Shown here one piece after another: positions 7,275 through 16,031 of a stretch of DNA of 38,139 nucleotides (position 1 is the first letter of the stretch; every line of letters starts with the position of its first letter). Made by a program: the position numbers and the translations under genes. A model generated the notes under the pieces. That model ran no database searches. It had not been told where the DNA came from and saw only the letters and a program-made list of their open reading frames with translations. The stretch is from Rheinheimera sp. (GTDB lineage Bacteria > Pseudomonadota > Gammaproteobacteria > Enterobacterales > Alteromonadaceae): NCBI RefSeq assembly GCF_030824435.1, contig NZ_JAVBXS010000077.1, positions 1-38,139 of the forward strand, read 5' to 3'.

Positions 7275-8420
7275 TCAGTGTCCTGTGGTTTTGGCCTGCC
7301 AGGGATCGGCCAGCGCCGGATCCGAGATAAATACCGGATCGGTCAGGCTTTGTAAAAACGCCAGCACAGCGGCTTTTTCCGCCGCAGTTAAGTCGATGTT
7401 TTTGATAAAAGGACTTTTATACGGATGTAGCCTGCCATCCCCAGCATCAGGCCCGCTGCTGATATGGCGCCCGCCTGCGAGATAAAACTCCAGCACCTGC
7501 GGCAAGGTGGCAATGCTGCCGTCGTGCATATAAGGTGCGGTCAGGCTGATATTACGTAAAGTTGGTGCACGAAAACGGCCATCGTCGGCCGCATTTTGGC
7601 TGATTTCGGCCAAACCTCTGTCTTTATCCGGATAACCCAAACCGCTGAATTGCTGACGTTTGGCAAAATATAAGCCGGTATTAAAAAATGGCCGCCTGTC
7701 CAGGGGTTGTTTTTCATGGCTGGTGGACTGGGTAAAGTTAAAACCACCATGGCAATGGTGACATTCCAGCCGTTCGGAAAAAAACAGCTCCATGCCCTGT
7801 AATTGTTCCGGGCTCAGCGCCTTGTCGTCATTCTGATAGGCGTAACGGTCAAAAGGCGATTGCAGTGAAATCAGCCGGCGCACAAAGCTGGCCAAGGCCT
7901 GATTGATATGCTGAAAGTTTGGCTCTGGTTCGCCAAAAGCGGCCTCAAATAAAGTCGGATAAGGGGCGTGGTTCAACCGTGCCAGAATCTCAGTTTCATG
8001 ACCTGCAATGCCAAGCTCCACCGGATTGTCACCAAACATCGGGATCAGCTGCTGCTGTTCTATTTCCGTCAGGCCATCATGGGCCCAGGTCAGGGTTTTG
8101 TTATACGCAATATTCACCAGCGCCAGTGCATTGCGGCGGTGTTGTTGCCCCGTGCTGCCAATCGACACTGGTCTGGGTTCGGCAAAAGCATATTGTTGTT
8201 GATGGCAACTACTGCAGCTTTGTTGTTGATTGGCAGAAAGCCGGTTGTCATAAAACAAAAAACGGCCAAGTTCCACTTTGGCAGCTGACATCGGGTTGTC
8301 GGCCGGCACTGCAGGCTTGGGAAAGTCTGCTGGCAAGGGCCACTGATAAGCAGTAGGTACGTCAGTGCAACTGGTGCAAAACAACAGCAGACTGACGGCT
8401 TTTAAGGTTTTAAATGCCAT
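7275..8420 (-). CDS. mbnH: MbnH-like di-heme cytochrome c peroxidase-family enzyme
   Basis: A 381-aa member of the bacterial cytochrome c peroxidase/MauG superfamily. It has two haem c sites, CSSCH (C69, C72, H73) and CHHCH (C220, C223, H224). The N-terminus is a signal sequence ending in a cysteine (LLLFCTSC, C18), suggesting an exported, perhaps lipid-anchored protein. Its partner gene encodes an MbnP-like protein and overlaps it by 19 bp. In the characterised methanotroph pair, MbnH oxidises a tryptophan of MbnP to kynurenine, creating a copper site; that role is inferred here from the pairing. The frame runs 74 codons further upstream inside the partner gene, but the ATG at 8420 gives the signal sequence and has AAGGA upstream, at a rather long distance. 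A classical peroxidase is the alternative. Confidence 0.85.
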   Translation of the reverse strand: MAFKTLKAVSLLLFCTSCTDVPTAYQWPLPADFPKPAVPADNPMSAAKVELGRFLFYDNRLSANQQQSCSSCHQQQYAFAEPRPVSIGSTGQQHRRNALALVNIAYNKTLTWAHDGLTEIEQQQLIPMFGDNPVELGIAGHETEILARLNHAPYPTLFEAAFGEPEPNFQHINQALASFVRRLISLQSPFDRYAYQNDDKALSPEQLQGMELFFSERLECHHCHGGFNFTQSTSHEKQPLDRRPFFNTGLYFAKRQQFSGLGYPDKDRGLAEISQNAADDGRFRAPTLRNISLTAPYMHDGSIATLPQVLEFYLAGGRHISSGPDAGDGRLHPYKSPFIKNIDLTAAEKAAVLAFLQSLTDPVFISDPALADPWQAKTTGH

Positions 8421-9154
8421 AAATCGCTGTTTTCCTTTAATAATCTGGGCAGCAACAACTGGCAGCTTTGTCGCAGAGTATCTGACATGCAGTTGTGTTG
8501 TGCTGTTGGGGTAAAATCTGCCAGTAACAAGGCTAAATCCAGTGCCAGCACCTTCTCGCCCTGATAAGGCAAACTGAATCTGGCTCTGTTGGGTTGGGCG
8601 CACGGGACGGCCGGCGGTCGCAACACACTGGCGGACTGGCAACCGGTGGAGCCCAGATGCAAAGCCCAGCCGTCAGCGGCGCTTTTGAGTTCCAGCCGGA
8701 AAAACTTATGGCCACCTTGCCAGCTCCAGAACATATCGGACTGGTTCAGCGGAGAGGCCGCTGTCAGCGGGTTCTGATGATTCAGGTCGTCAGGCACACC
8801 CAGCACAAATGTCAGTTCGCCTTTTGGCAATGGCCCGGCAAATTTCAGTTGCCACTGGCCATCACTCTGGCAATCGGTGCCAAGCAGCGCCAGTCGTTGT
8901 TGTTGCCAGGGCGTTTGTTCATCAGTATGCAACAGCGCAGGCTGACCATTCAGCTGAAAATCGGCCAGATAAAGTTGCAGTTGTGATAATTGCCATTGTT
9001 GGCCCGCCAGCAAAAAACTGCGCTGGCAATCCAGTGCCTGTTGTTGAAAATACAACTGTAGTTGCAGTTGTGCCGGCACTGCGGGCTGACAGGAAGCAAT
9101 GCCAAGGTTGATGAAAATAACAACGAATATTTTAAAAAAATGTTTACTTTTCAT
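8402..9154 (-). CDS. mbnP: MbnP-family (metallo-mystery pair, four-Cys) lipoprotein
   Basis: A 250-aa exported protein of the MbnP family, also named metallo-mystery pair four-Cys motif protein. The signal peptide ends in the lipobox IASC (C22), predicting a periplasm-facing lipoprotein. Six further cysteines occur (43, 95, 172, 185, 222, 231). Typical family segments are DMFWSWQGGHKFFRLEL (from residue 140) and LHLGSTGC (165-172). The tryptophans in FWSW are candidates for the residue that MbnH converts to kynurenine in the characterised pair. The downstream MbnH-like gene overlaps it by 19 bp, indicating translational coupling. No clear Shine-Dalgarno precedes the ATG. It is divergent from the large surface protein across about 100 bp. 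Family assignment is by recognised sequence segments plus pairing; metal content is unverified. Confidence 0.85.
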   Translation of the reverse strand: MKSKHFFKIFVVIFINLGIASCQPAVPAQLQLQLYFQQQALDCQRSFLLAGQQWQLSQLQLYLADFQLNGQPALLHTDEQTPWQQQRLALLGTDCQSDGQWQLKFAGPLPKGELTFVLGVPDDLNHQNPLTAASPLNQSDMFWSWQGGHKFFRLELKSAADGWALHLGSTGCQSASVLRPPAVPCAQPNRARFSLPYQGEKVLALDLALLLADFTPTAQHNCMSDTLRQSCQLLLPRLLKENSDLWHLKP

Positions 9155-9258
9155 CGGCGAGGGCGGTTAAATTGACACTAATTTATTCACAATACAAAAA
9201 TTACCGGCAAAAAGCGATGTTGTGTGATGACACAAGCGAGCCCGGCAAGGAAAGCAAG

Positions 9259-11997
9259 ATGACAAATGATGCCCGGGGTTATCGAAGGTTCTCGCTGTTA
9301 AATCAACTGATGCTGTTGTTGGCGCTGGGTTACAGCACCCAGTTGCTGGCTCATGCCGAGCATGACAAGGGACGTTTTGTCGCAAACAGCGGTCAGGATC
9401 AGGGGCGTTGTGATTCACCGCTGCGACCCTGCCGTACTATCAGTTATGCCATGGCACAAGCCAATAAAGGTGACAAAGTACTGGTGGCTGATGGCAGTTA
9501 TCACCTGACGGATGTCAAAGAGCTTTTTATGCTAACCAGCGACATAGTGCCGGTGTTGGGTGGATTTAATAAGTTTGACCACTTCCAGAGTCAGGCACCA
9601 CAACTCAACCGCACTGTGCTGAGTGGTGTGCCGGTGGAATATGCCGCTGAGTTGGAAAAACGTGGTTTTGTGGTGCTGGCAGACGGTAAATCAGTGGATG
9701 GCGCCGCCTTGCAACAGCTGGAGCAGTTGCAGGCCGAGTTACAACAAAGCCAAACAGAAACGCCTTGCGTGAATGGCAAAGCTGGTGTTTTTCCCTGTAA
9801 AAACATTGACCTGGTTAGTCATATGGCGCTTGCTGACTTTTCATTAAAACCAGATGCCGCCAATGATATCTGGGGTCATGTTGACTTGAATACAGGCACA
9901 GAATACGCCCTTATCGGACTGAAAAACGGTACTGCAGTGGTCAGCCTGGCCGATCCGGCACGGCCAGTTGAAATTGGTGCTATTGCCGGGAAAAGCAGTG
10001 TGTGGCGCGATATTAAAGTGTTGCAGTTTTATGATGGCACCCAACAACGCTGGCGTGCTTATGCTTATGTCAGTTCGGAAGCCACTGACAATATTCAGAT
10101 TATTGATTTAAGCCAGTTGCCGCATTCTATCCGGCTGGTGGCGGCAGATCCGGCAACCGAAACTGCGCATAATGTTTACATCAGTCATGTTGATTACAGC
10201 ACCAACACGGCGCTGGATGGGCTGGAGCCAGCTTTACATATAGTTGGGCAAGATGCTGTGGGTGGCGCCTTTCTCACTTACAGCCTGAAAAACCCGGAAA
10301 AATTGCAGTCTTTATTTGCCCACAGCAGTGCAACCCGGGATGAATATACCCATGATGCCGCTTCTATGGTGGTGCATGACAACAGGGCGCAACAAAGTTG
10401 CAATAACAGCCGTTGTACTGTGTTAATGGATTTTAATGAAAAGTCGGTAAAACTATGGAATATCAGCGAGTTAAGTACAGCAAAGGCGTTAGCAGATTTA
10501 ACCTACAACAATGCTGAATATGTACACTCCGGCTGGTGGAGTGAAGATAAACGTTTTGTATTTGTGCATGATGAGCTGGACGAATCACGCCGCGGCCTGA
10601 ATACCACAGTGCGGGTGCTCAATGTTGATCATCTGAATAACCCGGTGTTGGTGAAAGAGTGGAGCGGACCAAGCCGCGCTATTGATCACAATGGGTATAC
10701 CAGAGGCAACCGATATTACATTTCCAATTACCAGCGTGGCACCACAGTGCTGGATATCAGCAACCCGGCAGAGCCAACAGAAGCCGGTTATTTTGACTCT
10801 TACCCTGCCTCAGACGGCGCCGCTTTTAACGGTGTCTGGGGCACTTACCCTTATTTGCCCTCAGGTCTGATTATTTCATCGGATATCAACAGTGGTTTAT
10901 ATGTACTCAGAGACCAAACCAAAAACACCAGTGCCGGTCAGGTATTTTTTGCAGAGGCCAAAACTCAGATCAAGGCCGGAGCTCCAGTGACAGTGGTGGT
11001 GAAAAGACCTCAGGGCACTGGTGCAGTTTCAGTGGCTTATGAAACCCAGACCGGCCAGCAACAACCTGCGGTTTTGGCTTCAGGCCGGCTGAACTGGGCG
11101 GCCGATGAGCATCAGGATAAAACCATTAGTTTTACTGCACCTGAAGAAAGTGCGTTATCACAAAACCTGATGTATATCCGGTTATTTGACCCACAACAGG
11201 GCTTAAGTCTCGGCAGCCCGAGTTATCAGGTGCTGAGCTTTAAAAACAGCCAGCCGGCTTATGGTGCTGCGGGTTTTGTGACTGCAGTTGCTCTGGCTGA
11301 TGAAAACAGTGCAGCTGTACAGCTGAAACTGGGACGTTTTGGTGGCCATGTTGGGCCTGTGCAGCTGAAGTATCAGTTGCAGGACGGTACCGCTGTTGCC
11401 GGCAGAGACATGGCTGCTGTCAGTGGTGAAGTCAGTTGGGCTGATGGGGACAGCAGCGAAAAAAGCATTGAGATCCCGGTGATTGATAATCAGCTGCTGG
11501 ATGGTGATCGTCAGTTTAAAGTATTGCTCAGCGCCATCAGCGGCAACTTGCTGGCCGAGGGTGCAGAAGTGCAGGTCACTATTGTAGATAACGAGCGCAA
11601 TAGTGCGCCTGTGCTCAGCGGTGAAACCAGGCTGCAGGCCAATGCGGGGCAGACCGTGGTGCTCAAGGTGAATGCCACAGATGCCAATGGAGATGCGCTG
11701 AGTTATCAGTGGCAACAAGGTTCAGGTCCGGCTGTGGTGTTAAGTGGAGATCAAAGTGCTGAAGCCAGTTTTGTCGCGCCCAATCAGGCAGCAGAACTGG
11801 GTTTTAAGGTGATTGTCACAGACAGCCGTCAGGGTCGTTCTGAGCTGATTTTTGGGGTGTCGGTGCGGGCAGCTGTCGTGACACCGCCTGTGGATAACAA
11901 CACTTCTGACCAAGGTTCGTCCGGTGGTGCCGGTTTTTGGTGGTTGCTGTTGTTGCCGTTATGCCAGAGGTATGCCGCCATGCGGCGGGTTAAATAA
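9259..11997 (+). CDS. Large surface protein: choice-of-anchor B region, Calx-beta repeats, GlyGly-CTERM tail
   Basis: A 912-aa exported multidomain protein. A signal peptide (1-33, cleavage after AHA) is followed by a short beta-helix-like segment (CRTISYAMAQANKGDKVLVADGSY, about 55-80). A long LVIVD/choice-of-anchor B region then carries repeated phrases such as VVSLADPARPVEIG and VLDISNPAEPTEAGYF (about 180-590). Two Calx-beta-like domains follow (about 595-785; the second ends LLDGDRQF...VTIVDNE), then a PKD/cadherin-like domain (about 790-875). The C-terminus is SSGGAGFWWLLLLPLC followed by a basic tail, a GlyGly-CTERM signal normally cut by rhombosortase. The ATG at 9259 has AAGGA at proper spacing and begins the signal peptide; an in-frame ATG at 9172 has neither. 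It is divergent from mbnP with a shared 104-bp promoter region, suggesting joint function. The ligand is unknown. Confidence 0.83.
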   Translation: MTNDARGYRRFSLLNQLMLLLALGYSTQLLAHAEHDKGRFVANSGQDQGRCDSPLRPCRTISYAMAQANKGDKVLVADGSYHLTDVKELFMLTSDIVPVLGGFNKFDHFQSQAPQLNRTVLSGVPVEYAAELEKRGFVVLADGKSVDGAALQQLEQLQAELQQSQTETPCVNGKAGVFPCKNIDLVSHMALADFSLKPDAANDIWGHVDLNTGTEYALIGLKNGTAVVSLADPARPVEIGAIAGKSSVWRDIKVLQFYDGTQQRWRAYAYVSSEATDNIQIIDLSQLPHSIRLVAADPATETAHNVYISHVDYSTNTALDGLEPALHIVGQDAVGGAFLTYSLKNPEKLQSLFAHSSATRDEYTHDAASMVVHDNRAQQSCNNSRCTVLMDFNEKSVKLWNISELSTAKALADLTYNNAEYVHSGWWSEDKRFVFVHDELDESRRGLNTTVRVLNVDHLNNPVLVKEWSGPSRAIDHNGYTRGNRYYISNYQRGTTVLDISNPAEPTEAGYFDSYPASDGAAFNGVWGTYPYLPSGLIISSDINSGLYVLRDQTKNTSAGQVFFAEAKTQIKAGAPVTVVVKRPQGTGAVSVAYETQTGQQQPAVLASGRLNWAADEHQDKTISFTAPEESALSQNLMYIRLFDPQQGLSLGSPSYQVLSFKNSQPAYGAAGFVTAVALADENSAAVQLKLGRFGGHVGPVQLKYQLQDGTAVAGRDMAAVSGEVSWADGDSSEKSIEIPVIDNQLLDGDRQFKVLLSAISGNLLAEGAEVQVTIVDNERNSAPVLSGETRLQANAGQTVVLKVNATDANGDALSYQWQQGSGPAVVLSGDQSAEASFVAPNQAAELGFKVIVTDSRQGRSELIFGVSVRAAVVTPPVDNNTSDQGSSGGAGFWWLLLLPLCQRYAAMRRVK

Positions 11998-12073
11998 ACC
12001 TGAATTGATTTTGACCTTGTCAGCTGACGGCAGCAGGTAATCGCTTTTGTGCTGCAGTACTGTAATAGATTAG

Positions 12074-12117
12074 GCCGGAAGTCATTTTTTTTACGCTGAA
12101 ATATCATGACTTCCGGC
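12074..12117. repeat. Perfect 12-bp inverted repeat with a T-tract in the loop
   Basis: GCCGGAAGTCAT (12074-12085) pairs exactly with ATGACTTCCGGC (12106-12117) across a 20-base loop that begins with a run of T. The T-run lies after the left arm rather than after the hairpin, so this is not a standard terminator. It lies about 75 bp downstream of the surface-protein gene. Confidence 0.6.
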
Positions 12118-12135
12118 ACCTGTGACTAGCACGGC

Positions 12136-12154
12136 GGCTGCATACAATGCAGCC
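12136..12154. promoter_or_regulatory. 8-bp inverted repeat upstream of the DUF2141 gene
   Basis: GGCTGCAT and ATGCAGCC flank a 3-base loop, 41 bp before the start of the DUF2141 gene. It is not followed by T residues. It could be an operator or a leader hairpin; no regulator is suggested by sequence alone. Confidence 0.4.
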
Positions 12155-12195
12155 ATGGTGTTCATCCCGGATACCCCAGTTACAGGATACAAAAA

Positions 12196-12615
12196 ATGAA
12201 ACTTCACTCTTTATTATGCGGTTCAGCCTTGTTGTTGGGCAGTTTCAGCGCGTTGGCGGCTTATCAGCTGGATGTGAATATTCACCAAATTAAAACCACT
12301 GCAGGCACCTTGCATGTTGCGCTTTATAACAATGAAGCGCATTACGAAGCCGGTGAAAAGGCGTTGGCGGTGCAAAAAGTGGCGGTCAGCAGCAACAAAA
12401 TACAGTTGCAGTTTGCCGGTTTAGCCGCTGGCAACTATGCCATCAAAGTGATGCATGATGAAAACAACAATGGCGAACTTGACCGCAACCTGTTTGGCAT
12501 CCCCAGTGAAGGTTATGGTTTTAGCAACAATGGGGGCCAGTTTGGTCCGGCCAGTTTTAGCGAAGCGACTTTTGCGGTGCAGGCCGATCAACAAATAGCT
12601 ATTCAGCTGCATTAA
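12196..12615 (+). CDS. DUF2141 family exported protein
   Basis: A 139-aa secreted protein with a Sec signal peptide (cleavage after SALA-A, about residue 21). A DUF2141 domain follows, recognised by MHDENNNGELDRNLFGIPSEGYGFSNN and FGPASFSEATF near the C-terminus. Family members are small periplasmic or extracellular beta-sandwich proteins of unknown role. The DENNNGELD loop looks like a calcium-binding turn; that is an inference. AGGA lies about nine bases before the ATG. It is monocistronic by position. Confidence 0.88.
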   Translation: MKLHSLLCGSALLLGSFSALAAYQLDVNIHQIKTTAGTLHVALYNNEAHYEAGEKALAVQKVAVSSNKIQLQFAGLAAGNYAIKVMHDENNNGELDRNLFGIPSEGYGFSNNGGQFGPASFSEATFAVQADQQIAIQLH

Positions 12616-12744
12616 TCTGTTTGTGCTCTGTGAAGCCCGTCACTCTGTAAGCTTGCGACAGAGTACCGGCGCCTGCGTTGGAGTAGCGGCGGCCTGCACC
12701 GCCCTTATGTTAAACTGGCCGCTCTTCTGATTTGAGCACCTGAT

Positions 12745-13605
12745 ATGCACAGCACCGACAAACCTCTGCGCGGCATTCTGGCCATGTTGCTGGCTGTTTT
12801 TATGTTTTCCGGTATGGACGCCAGCATGAAAGCCCTGACCAGCCATTACAGCCCGATGCAAATTACCTGTTTACGTGCCGCCTGCGCCTGGCCTTTTATT
12901 GTCGCCTGGCTCTGGCATGGCAACAGACTGCAACATTTGCTGGATGCGCGCTGGTCTTTGCATATTTTCCGCGCTGTGCTAGGCGTGGTGATGTTGTCGG
13001 CTTTTATTTATGCCTTAAAAACCCTGTCGCTTGCCGACGCTTATGCCATCTTTTTTGCCGCGCCTTTTCTGATCACTATGTTGTCGGTGTTTTGGTTAAA
13101 AGATTATGTGGCGCCAAGACAATGGGTGGCGATCGCTGTTGGTATGGCGGCGGTACTTTATATGCTCAAACCAGAAGGCGACCAACTGCTGAGTTTAGGC
13201 GCGCTGGCGGCTTTGTTGTCGGCGCTTTGTTATGCCATTTCGGCTATTACGGTGCGAATTCTGGCAAAAACCGACCATAGCGGTAATATGGTGTTCTGGT
13301 TAATGACCATGATAGGTATTGGCGCTGGTGTATTGGCTATTCCCGACTGGCAGCCGTTACAGCTGCAACACTGGCCGTATTTTCTGGCTATTGGGGTCAC
13401 AGGTGCTATTGGTCAGGTGTTTATTACCGAAGCTTTCCGGTTAGCGCCACCTTCAGTGATAGCGCCTTTTGAATACACGGCTTTGGTCTGGGGTTTAGGT
13501 TTTGACATTATGTTGTGGCAAGTCTGGCCCGATGCCACTTTGTTAATAGGTTCAGCGGTGATTATGGCCAGCGGCCTTTATTTAATCTGGCAAGAGCGAC
13601 GTTAA
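12745..13605 (+). CDS. DMT superfamily (EamA-type) permease
   Basis: A 286-aa inner-membrane protein with ten hydrophobic helices in two EamA repeats. The first includes LLAVFMFSGMDASMKAL and YALKTLSLADAYAIFFAAPF; the second has LGALAALLSALCYAISAITVRIL and a matching ITEAFRLAPPSVIAPFEYTALVWG segment. Drug/metabolite transporters of this kind export amino acids, metabolites or nucleotide precursors. The substrate cannot be told from sequence. The Shine-Dalgarno before the ATG is weak (GAG about nine bases away). It converges on a GST gene at the 13676-13701 terminator. Confidence 0.88.
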   Translation: MHSTDKPLRGILAMLLAVFMFSGMDASMKALTSHYSPMQITCLRAACAWPFIVAWLWHGNRLQHLLDARWSLHIFRAVLGVVMLSAFIYALKTLSLADAYAIFFAAPFLITMLSVFWLKDYVAPRQWVAIAVGMAAVLYMLKPEGDQLLSLGALAALLSALCYAISAITVRILAKTDHSGNMVFWLMTMIGIGAGVLAIPDWQPLQLQHWPYFLAIGVTGAIGQVFITEAFRLAPPSVIAPFEYTALVWGLGFDIMLWQVWPDATLLIGSAVIMASGLYLIWQERR

Positions 13606-13675
13606 ATTGTTGTTTTTACACACACTCCAACAAAACAACAAGCAACACAACAGGGATCAAAAACCACAGATAAAA

Positions 13676-13701
13676 AACCGGCGTTATGAATAACGCCGGT
13701 T
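13676..13701. terminator. Terminator between DMT permease and GST gene
   Basis: A 12-bp stem, AACCGGCGTTAT pairing with ATAACGCCGGTT. On the - strand it is followed by six T, so it mainly ends the GST transcript. The + side has only TTT after it, so it is a weaker stop for the DMT gene. Confidence 0.82.
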
Positions 13702-13743
13702 TGTGAAAGTCCTGAGTGCTGGTGGCTTGTGGTCAGGCCGAGG

Positions 13744-14427
13744 TTATTGACCCAGCCGTAAATCTGCAACTACGTCACCGGCAGCCCGCATTTCTTCTTC
13801 GTGACCCATATCACGCCATGGCTCTGCCAGCGCTGCTTCATACCAGCTTTGCATGCCTGGCAAAGCCAACAGCGTTTTGGCATATGCCATAGCAGGGGCG
13901 CTGAGTTCTAAACCATAACTCTGAATACGAAAGGCAACAGGTGCAAAAAACGCATCCACAGCGCTGAAATTTTTACCGGCCAAAAATGGCCCGCCAAATT
14001 CACGCAAGCCTTGTTGCCATAAAGCGTCAATACGCTTAACGTCTTTTTCAAGGGCAGCCGGATATTGGTGCAATTTCACTCTGGCACCACAGTTCATGCC
14101 ACAGATATTACGCAACGCCGAAAACCCTGCATGCATTTCACTGGCGGCGCAGCGCGCATAATTACGGGCTTTGGCATCTTCGGGCCAGACACCCGGATGA
14201 CGTTCGGCCAGATATTCCACTATGGCCAGCGATTCCCACACCACCACATCACCGTCGTGCAAACAAGGCACTTTGGCTGTTGGGGAAAAACGGCTGAAAA
14301 CCGCAAAGTTATCGTTTTGAAACTGCTGCAGTTGTTCAGTAAAAGGGATCTTTAATTCAGTGAGTAATAACCAGGGACGTAACGACCAGGACGAATAGTT
14401 TTTGTTGGCGATATAAAGCTGATACAC
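13744..14427 (-). CDS. Glutathione S-transferase family protein
   Basis: A 227-aa cytosolic glutathione S-transferase. The thioredoxin-like N-terminal domain contains NKNYSSWSLRPWLLL (the SSWS serine region is the likely glutathione-activating site) and AKVPCLHDGDVVVWESLAIVEYLAE, the glutathione gamma-glutamyl contact segment. An all-helical C-terminal domain follows, with FLAGKNFSAVDAFFAPV. The start is a GTG at 14427: AAGGAGGT lies five bases upstream and the product begins as family members do. Using an upstream ATG would add 48 residues unrelated to GSTs. It probably detoxifies electrophiles; the substrate is unknown. Confidence 0.88.
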   Translation of the reverse strand: MYQLYIANKNYSSWSLRPWLLLTELKIPFTEQLQQFQNDNFAVFSRFSPTAKVPCLHDGDVVVWESLAIVEYLAERHPGVWPEDAKARNYARCAASEMHAGFSALRNICGMNCGARVKLHQYPAALEKDVKRIDALWQQGLREFGGPFLAGKNFSAVDAFFAPVAFRIQSYGLELSAPAMAYAKTLLALPGMQSWYEAALAEPWRDMGHEEEMRAAGDVVADLRLGQ

Positions 14428-14521
14428 AAACACCTCCTTGCTGAATAAGTGGTTACAGTACGCTGTAGCGGCCGCGCGCTCAAGAGCTGGTACCAGGCTA
14501 AAGTGTGAATATCTGTTGCTG

Positions 14522-14944
14522 TCAGAGCCGGTGCCAGTTTTGCCAGCTGCCCATGGCAAAACAACTGCCAAGCAGTAAACAGCTGGCCGAGCTCAGATAC
14601 CAGAAGGTCATACTGTTGCCCGGAAAAGCCGGCATTAACAGAGGAAATAACAGACCACGAGCTAATAACACCAGGCTTATCAGCACCAAAACCGTTTTTA
14701 AAAAAGGCAAAGGCCGGATCACTCCGGCGCCCGACAGCGCATAACAAGCCCAGACCAGCAGCACCAGGCTAATGGCTGAAGTCACCACTGTAGGGTAAGG
14801 ATGACCGGCCGCTGCCAGTTTGGCCATCTGCTCACCGGCACCCATTAGCCGGTACCAGCGCTCGCCCACCACAATACAAGCCAGATGTAATAAAGCCGCA
14901 AGTGCACTGCCGCAGGCGGCAATAATGAATAATTTATTTGTCAT
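14522..14944 (-). CDS. Small four-helix membrane protein, unknown function
   Basis: A 140-aa protein with four predicted transmembrane helices (about 6-26, 52-74, 83-104 and 112-130) and short loops. I do not recognise a characterised family. Its layout, with GERWYRLMGAGEQMAKLAAAGHPYP between helices 1 and 2, resembles conserved hypothetical inner-membrane proteins of proteobacteria. The ATG at 14944 is chosen because AAGGA lies eight bases upstream; a GTG six bases earlier in frame is less well placed. It lies about 95 bp upstream of the GST gene on the same strand and might share its transcript. Confidence 0.72.
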   Translation of the reverse strand: MTNKLFIIAACGSALAALLHLACIVVGERWYRLMGAGEQMAKLAAAGHPYPTVVTSAISLVLLVWACYALSGAGVIRPLPFLKTVLVLISLVLLARGLLFPLLMPAFPGNSMTFWYLSSASCLLLGSCFAMGSWQNWHRL

Positions 14945-15004
14945 TTTCACTTTCCTTGTTTGTTGTTCAATCTCGTTTGTTTATCAACGGCATTAGCCGG
15001 CTTT

Positions 15005-15913
15005 TTATTTTAATGCTGCTGCTTGCTGCAGTGTCTGCTGTAAAAAATCCACAAAAAGCCGTACTTTGGCCGGTCGGTGTGGGCCTGGTGGATAGACCGC
15101 AAAAATACCGCCTTTTTGTAGCTGCCACTCTGGCAATAAACGTTGTAATAAACCTTGTTCAATCAGCTCTTTAGCGCTGTAATCCGGTAGCACCGCCATA
15201 CCGGCACCACTTAATAACAACGACGTGACACTTTGGGTGGAGCTGGTTTTAATATTACTGTGAAGCCGCAGCTCCTGTTGTTCAGCGCCTTTGACAAAAC
15301 ACCACCATAACGGCGTTGGCAAAGGGCTAAAAGCAATAAAATTCAGCCTTGTTAAATCTGCCGGGTTGTTGGGCAACTGGTGTTGTTGCAAATAAGCCGG
15401 GCTGGCCAATAACCATTGCTGAAAATCGCCAAGCCTTTGTGCTTTGAAGCTGGAATCCTGTAACCAGCCAATGCGGATGGATAAATCTATACCCTGTTTA
15501 ATTAAATCCTGCACCTGATCACTGCTGCGAAGATCAATCTGTAATCTGGGGTGACGCTGCTGAAATTGCAGCAGCAGCGGGATCAGCACCCTGTTGCTGT
15601 AATCTTCAGGCGCACTCAGCACTAAAGTGCCGCTGAGTTCAGTGTCGGTGCGGCTGAGTTGTTGTAGTTCAGCCCTAAGCTCTGCCAACAACGGCAGGCA
15701 ACGCTCCACCAATTGTGCCCCTTCGGCCGTTAAGCTCACTTGCCTGGTGGTGCGGCGAAACAAAGCAGTACCCAGCTGTTGCTCCAGCGCTTTGATTTGC
15801 AGACTTATTTTTGTTTTGTTGCTGCCCAGTCTTTGGGCGGCCGCAGTAAAACTGCCACTTTGCGCCAAAGCTTCTACCAACAACAAAGTATTTAAATTCA
15901 GCTCAGTGTGCAT
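15005..15913 (-). CDS. LysR-family transcriptional regulator
   Basis: A 302-aa LysR-type regulator. The N-terminal winged helix-turn-helix (about 5-64) contains LNTLLLVEALAQSGSFTAAAQRLG and LEQQLGTALFRRTTRQVSLTAEG. The rest is the periplasmic-binding-protein-like effector domain, including the typical ELSGTLVLSAPEDY linker. It is divergent from the NAD(P)-binding protein gene at 16032 across 118 bp, the usual layout of a LysR regulator and its target. A matching T-N11-A site lies in that gap. The effector is unknown. No strong Shine-Dalgarno precedes the ATG. Confidence 0.93.
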   Translation of the reverse strand: MHTELNLNTLLLVEALAQSGSFTAAAQRLGSNKTKISLQIKALEQQLGTALFRRTTRQVSLTAEGAQLVERCLPLLAELRAELQQLSRTDTELSGTLVLSAPEDYSNRVLIPLLLQFQQRHPRLQIDLRSSDQVQDLIKQGIDLSIRIGWLQDSSFKAQRLGDFQQWLLASPAYLQQHQLPNNPADLTRLNFIAFSPLPTPLWWCFVKGAEQQELRLHSNIKTSSTQSVTSLLLSGAGMAVLPDYSAKELIEQGLLQRLLPEWQLQKGGIFAVYPPGPHRPAKVRLFVDFLQQTLQQAAALK

Positions 15914-15925
15914 TGGATTGTTTTA

Positions 15926-15944
15926 AATTTATAAACAGTGAATT
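15926..15944. promoter_or_regulatory. Candidate LysR-type binding site (T-N11-A)
   Basis: AATT-N11-AATT (15926-15929 and 15941-15944) fits the LysR-family ATT-N11-AAT pattern. It lies 13 bp upstream of the lysR start and about 90 bp before the divergent gene, the place expected for both autoregulation and target activation. Confidence 0.4.
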
Positions 15945-16031
15945 AAAGATTAGCGGATTTTTCTTGTGTAATCGACAACGGATAATAACGCCATCGCCCT
16001 TAGTGGCTTATGACCTCAACAGGAAAATGTT

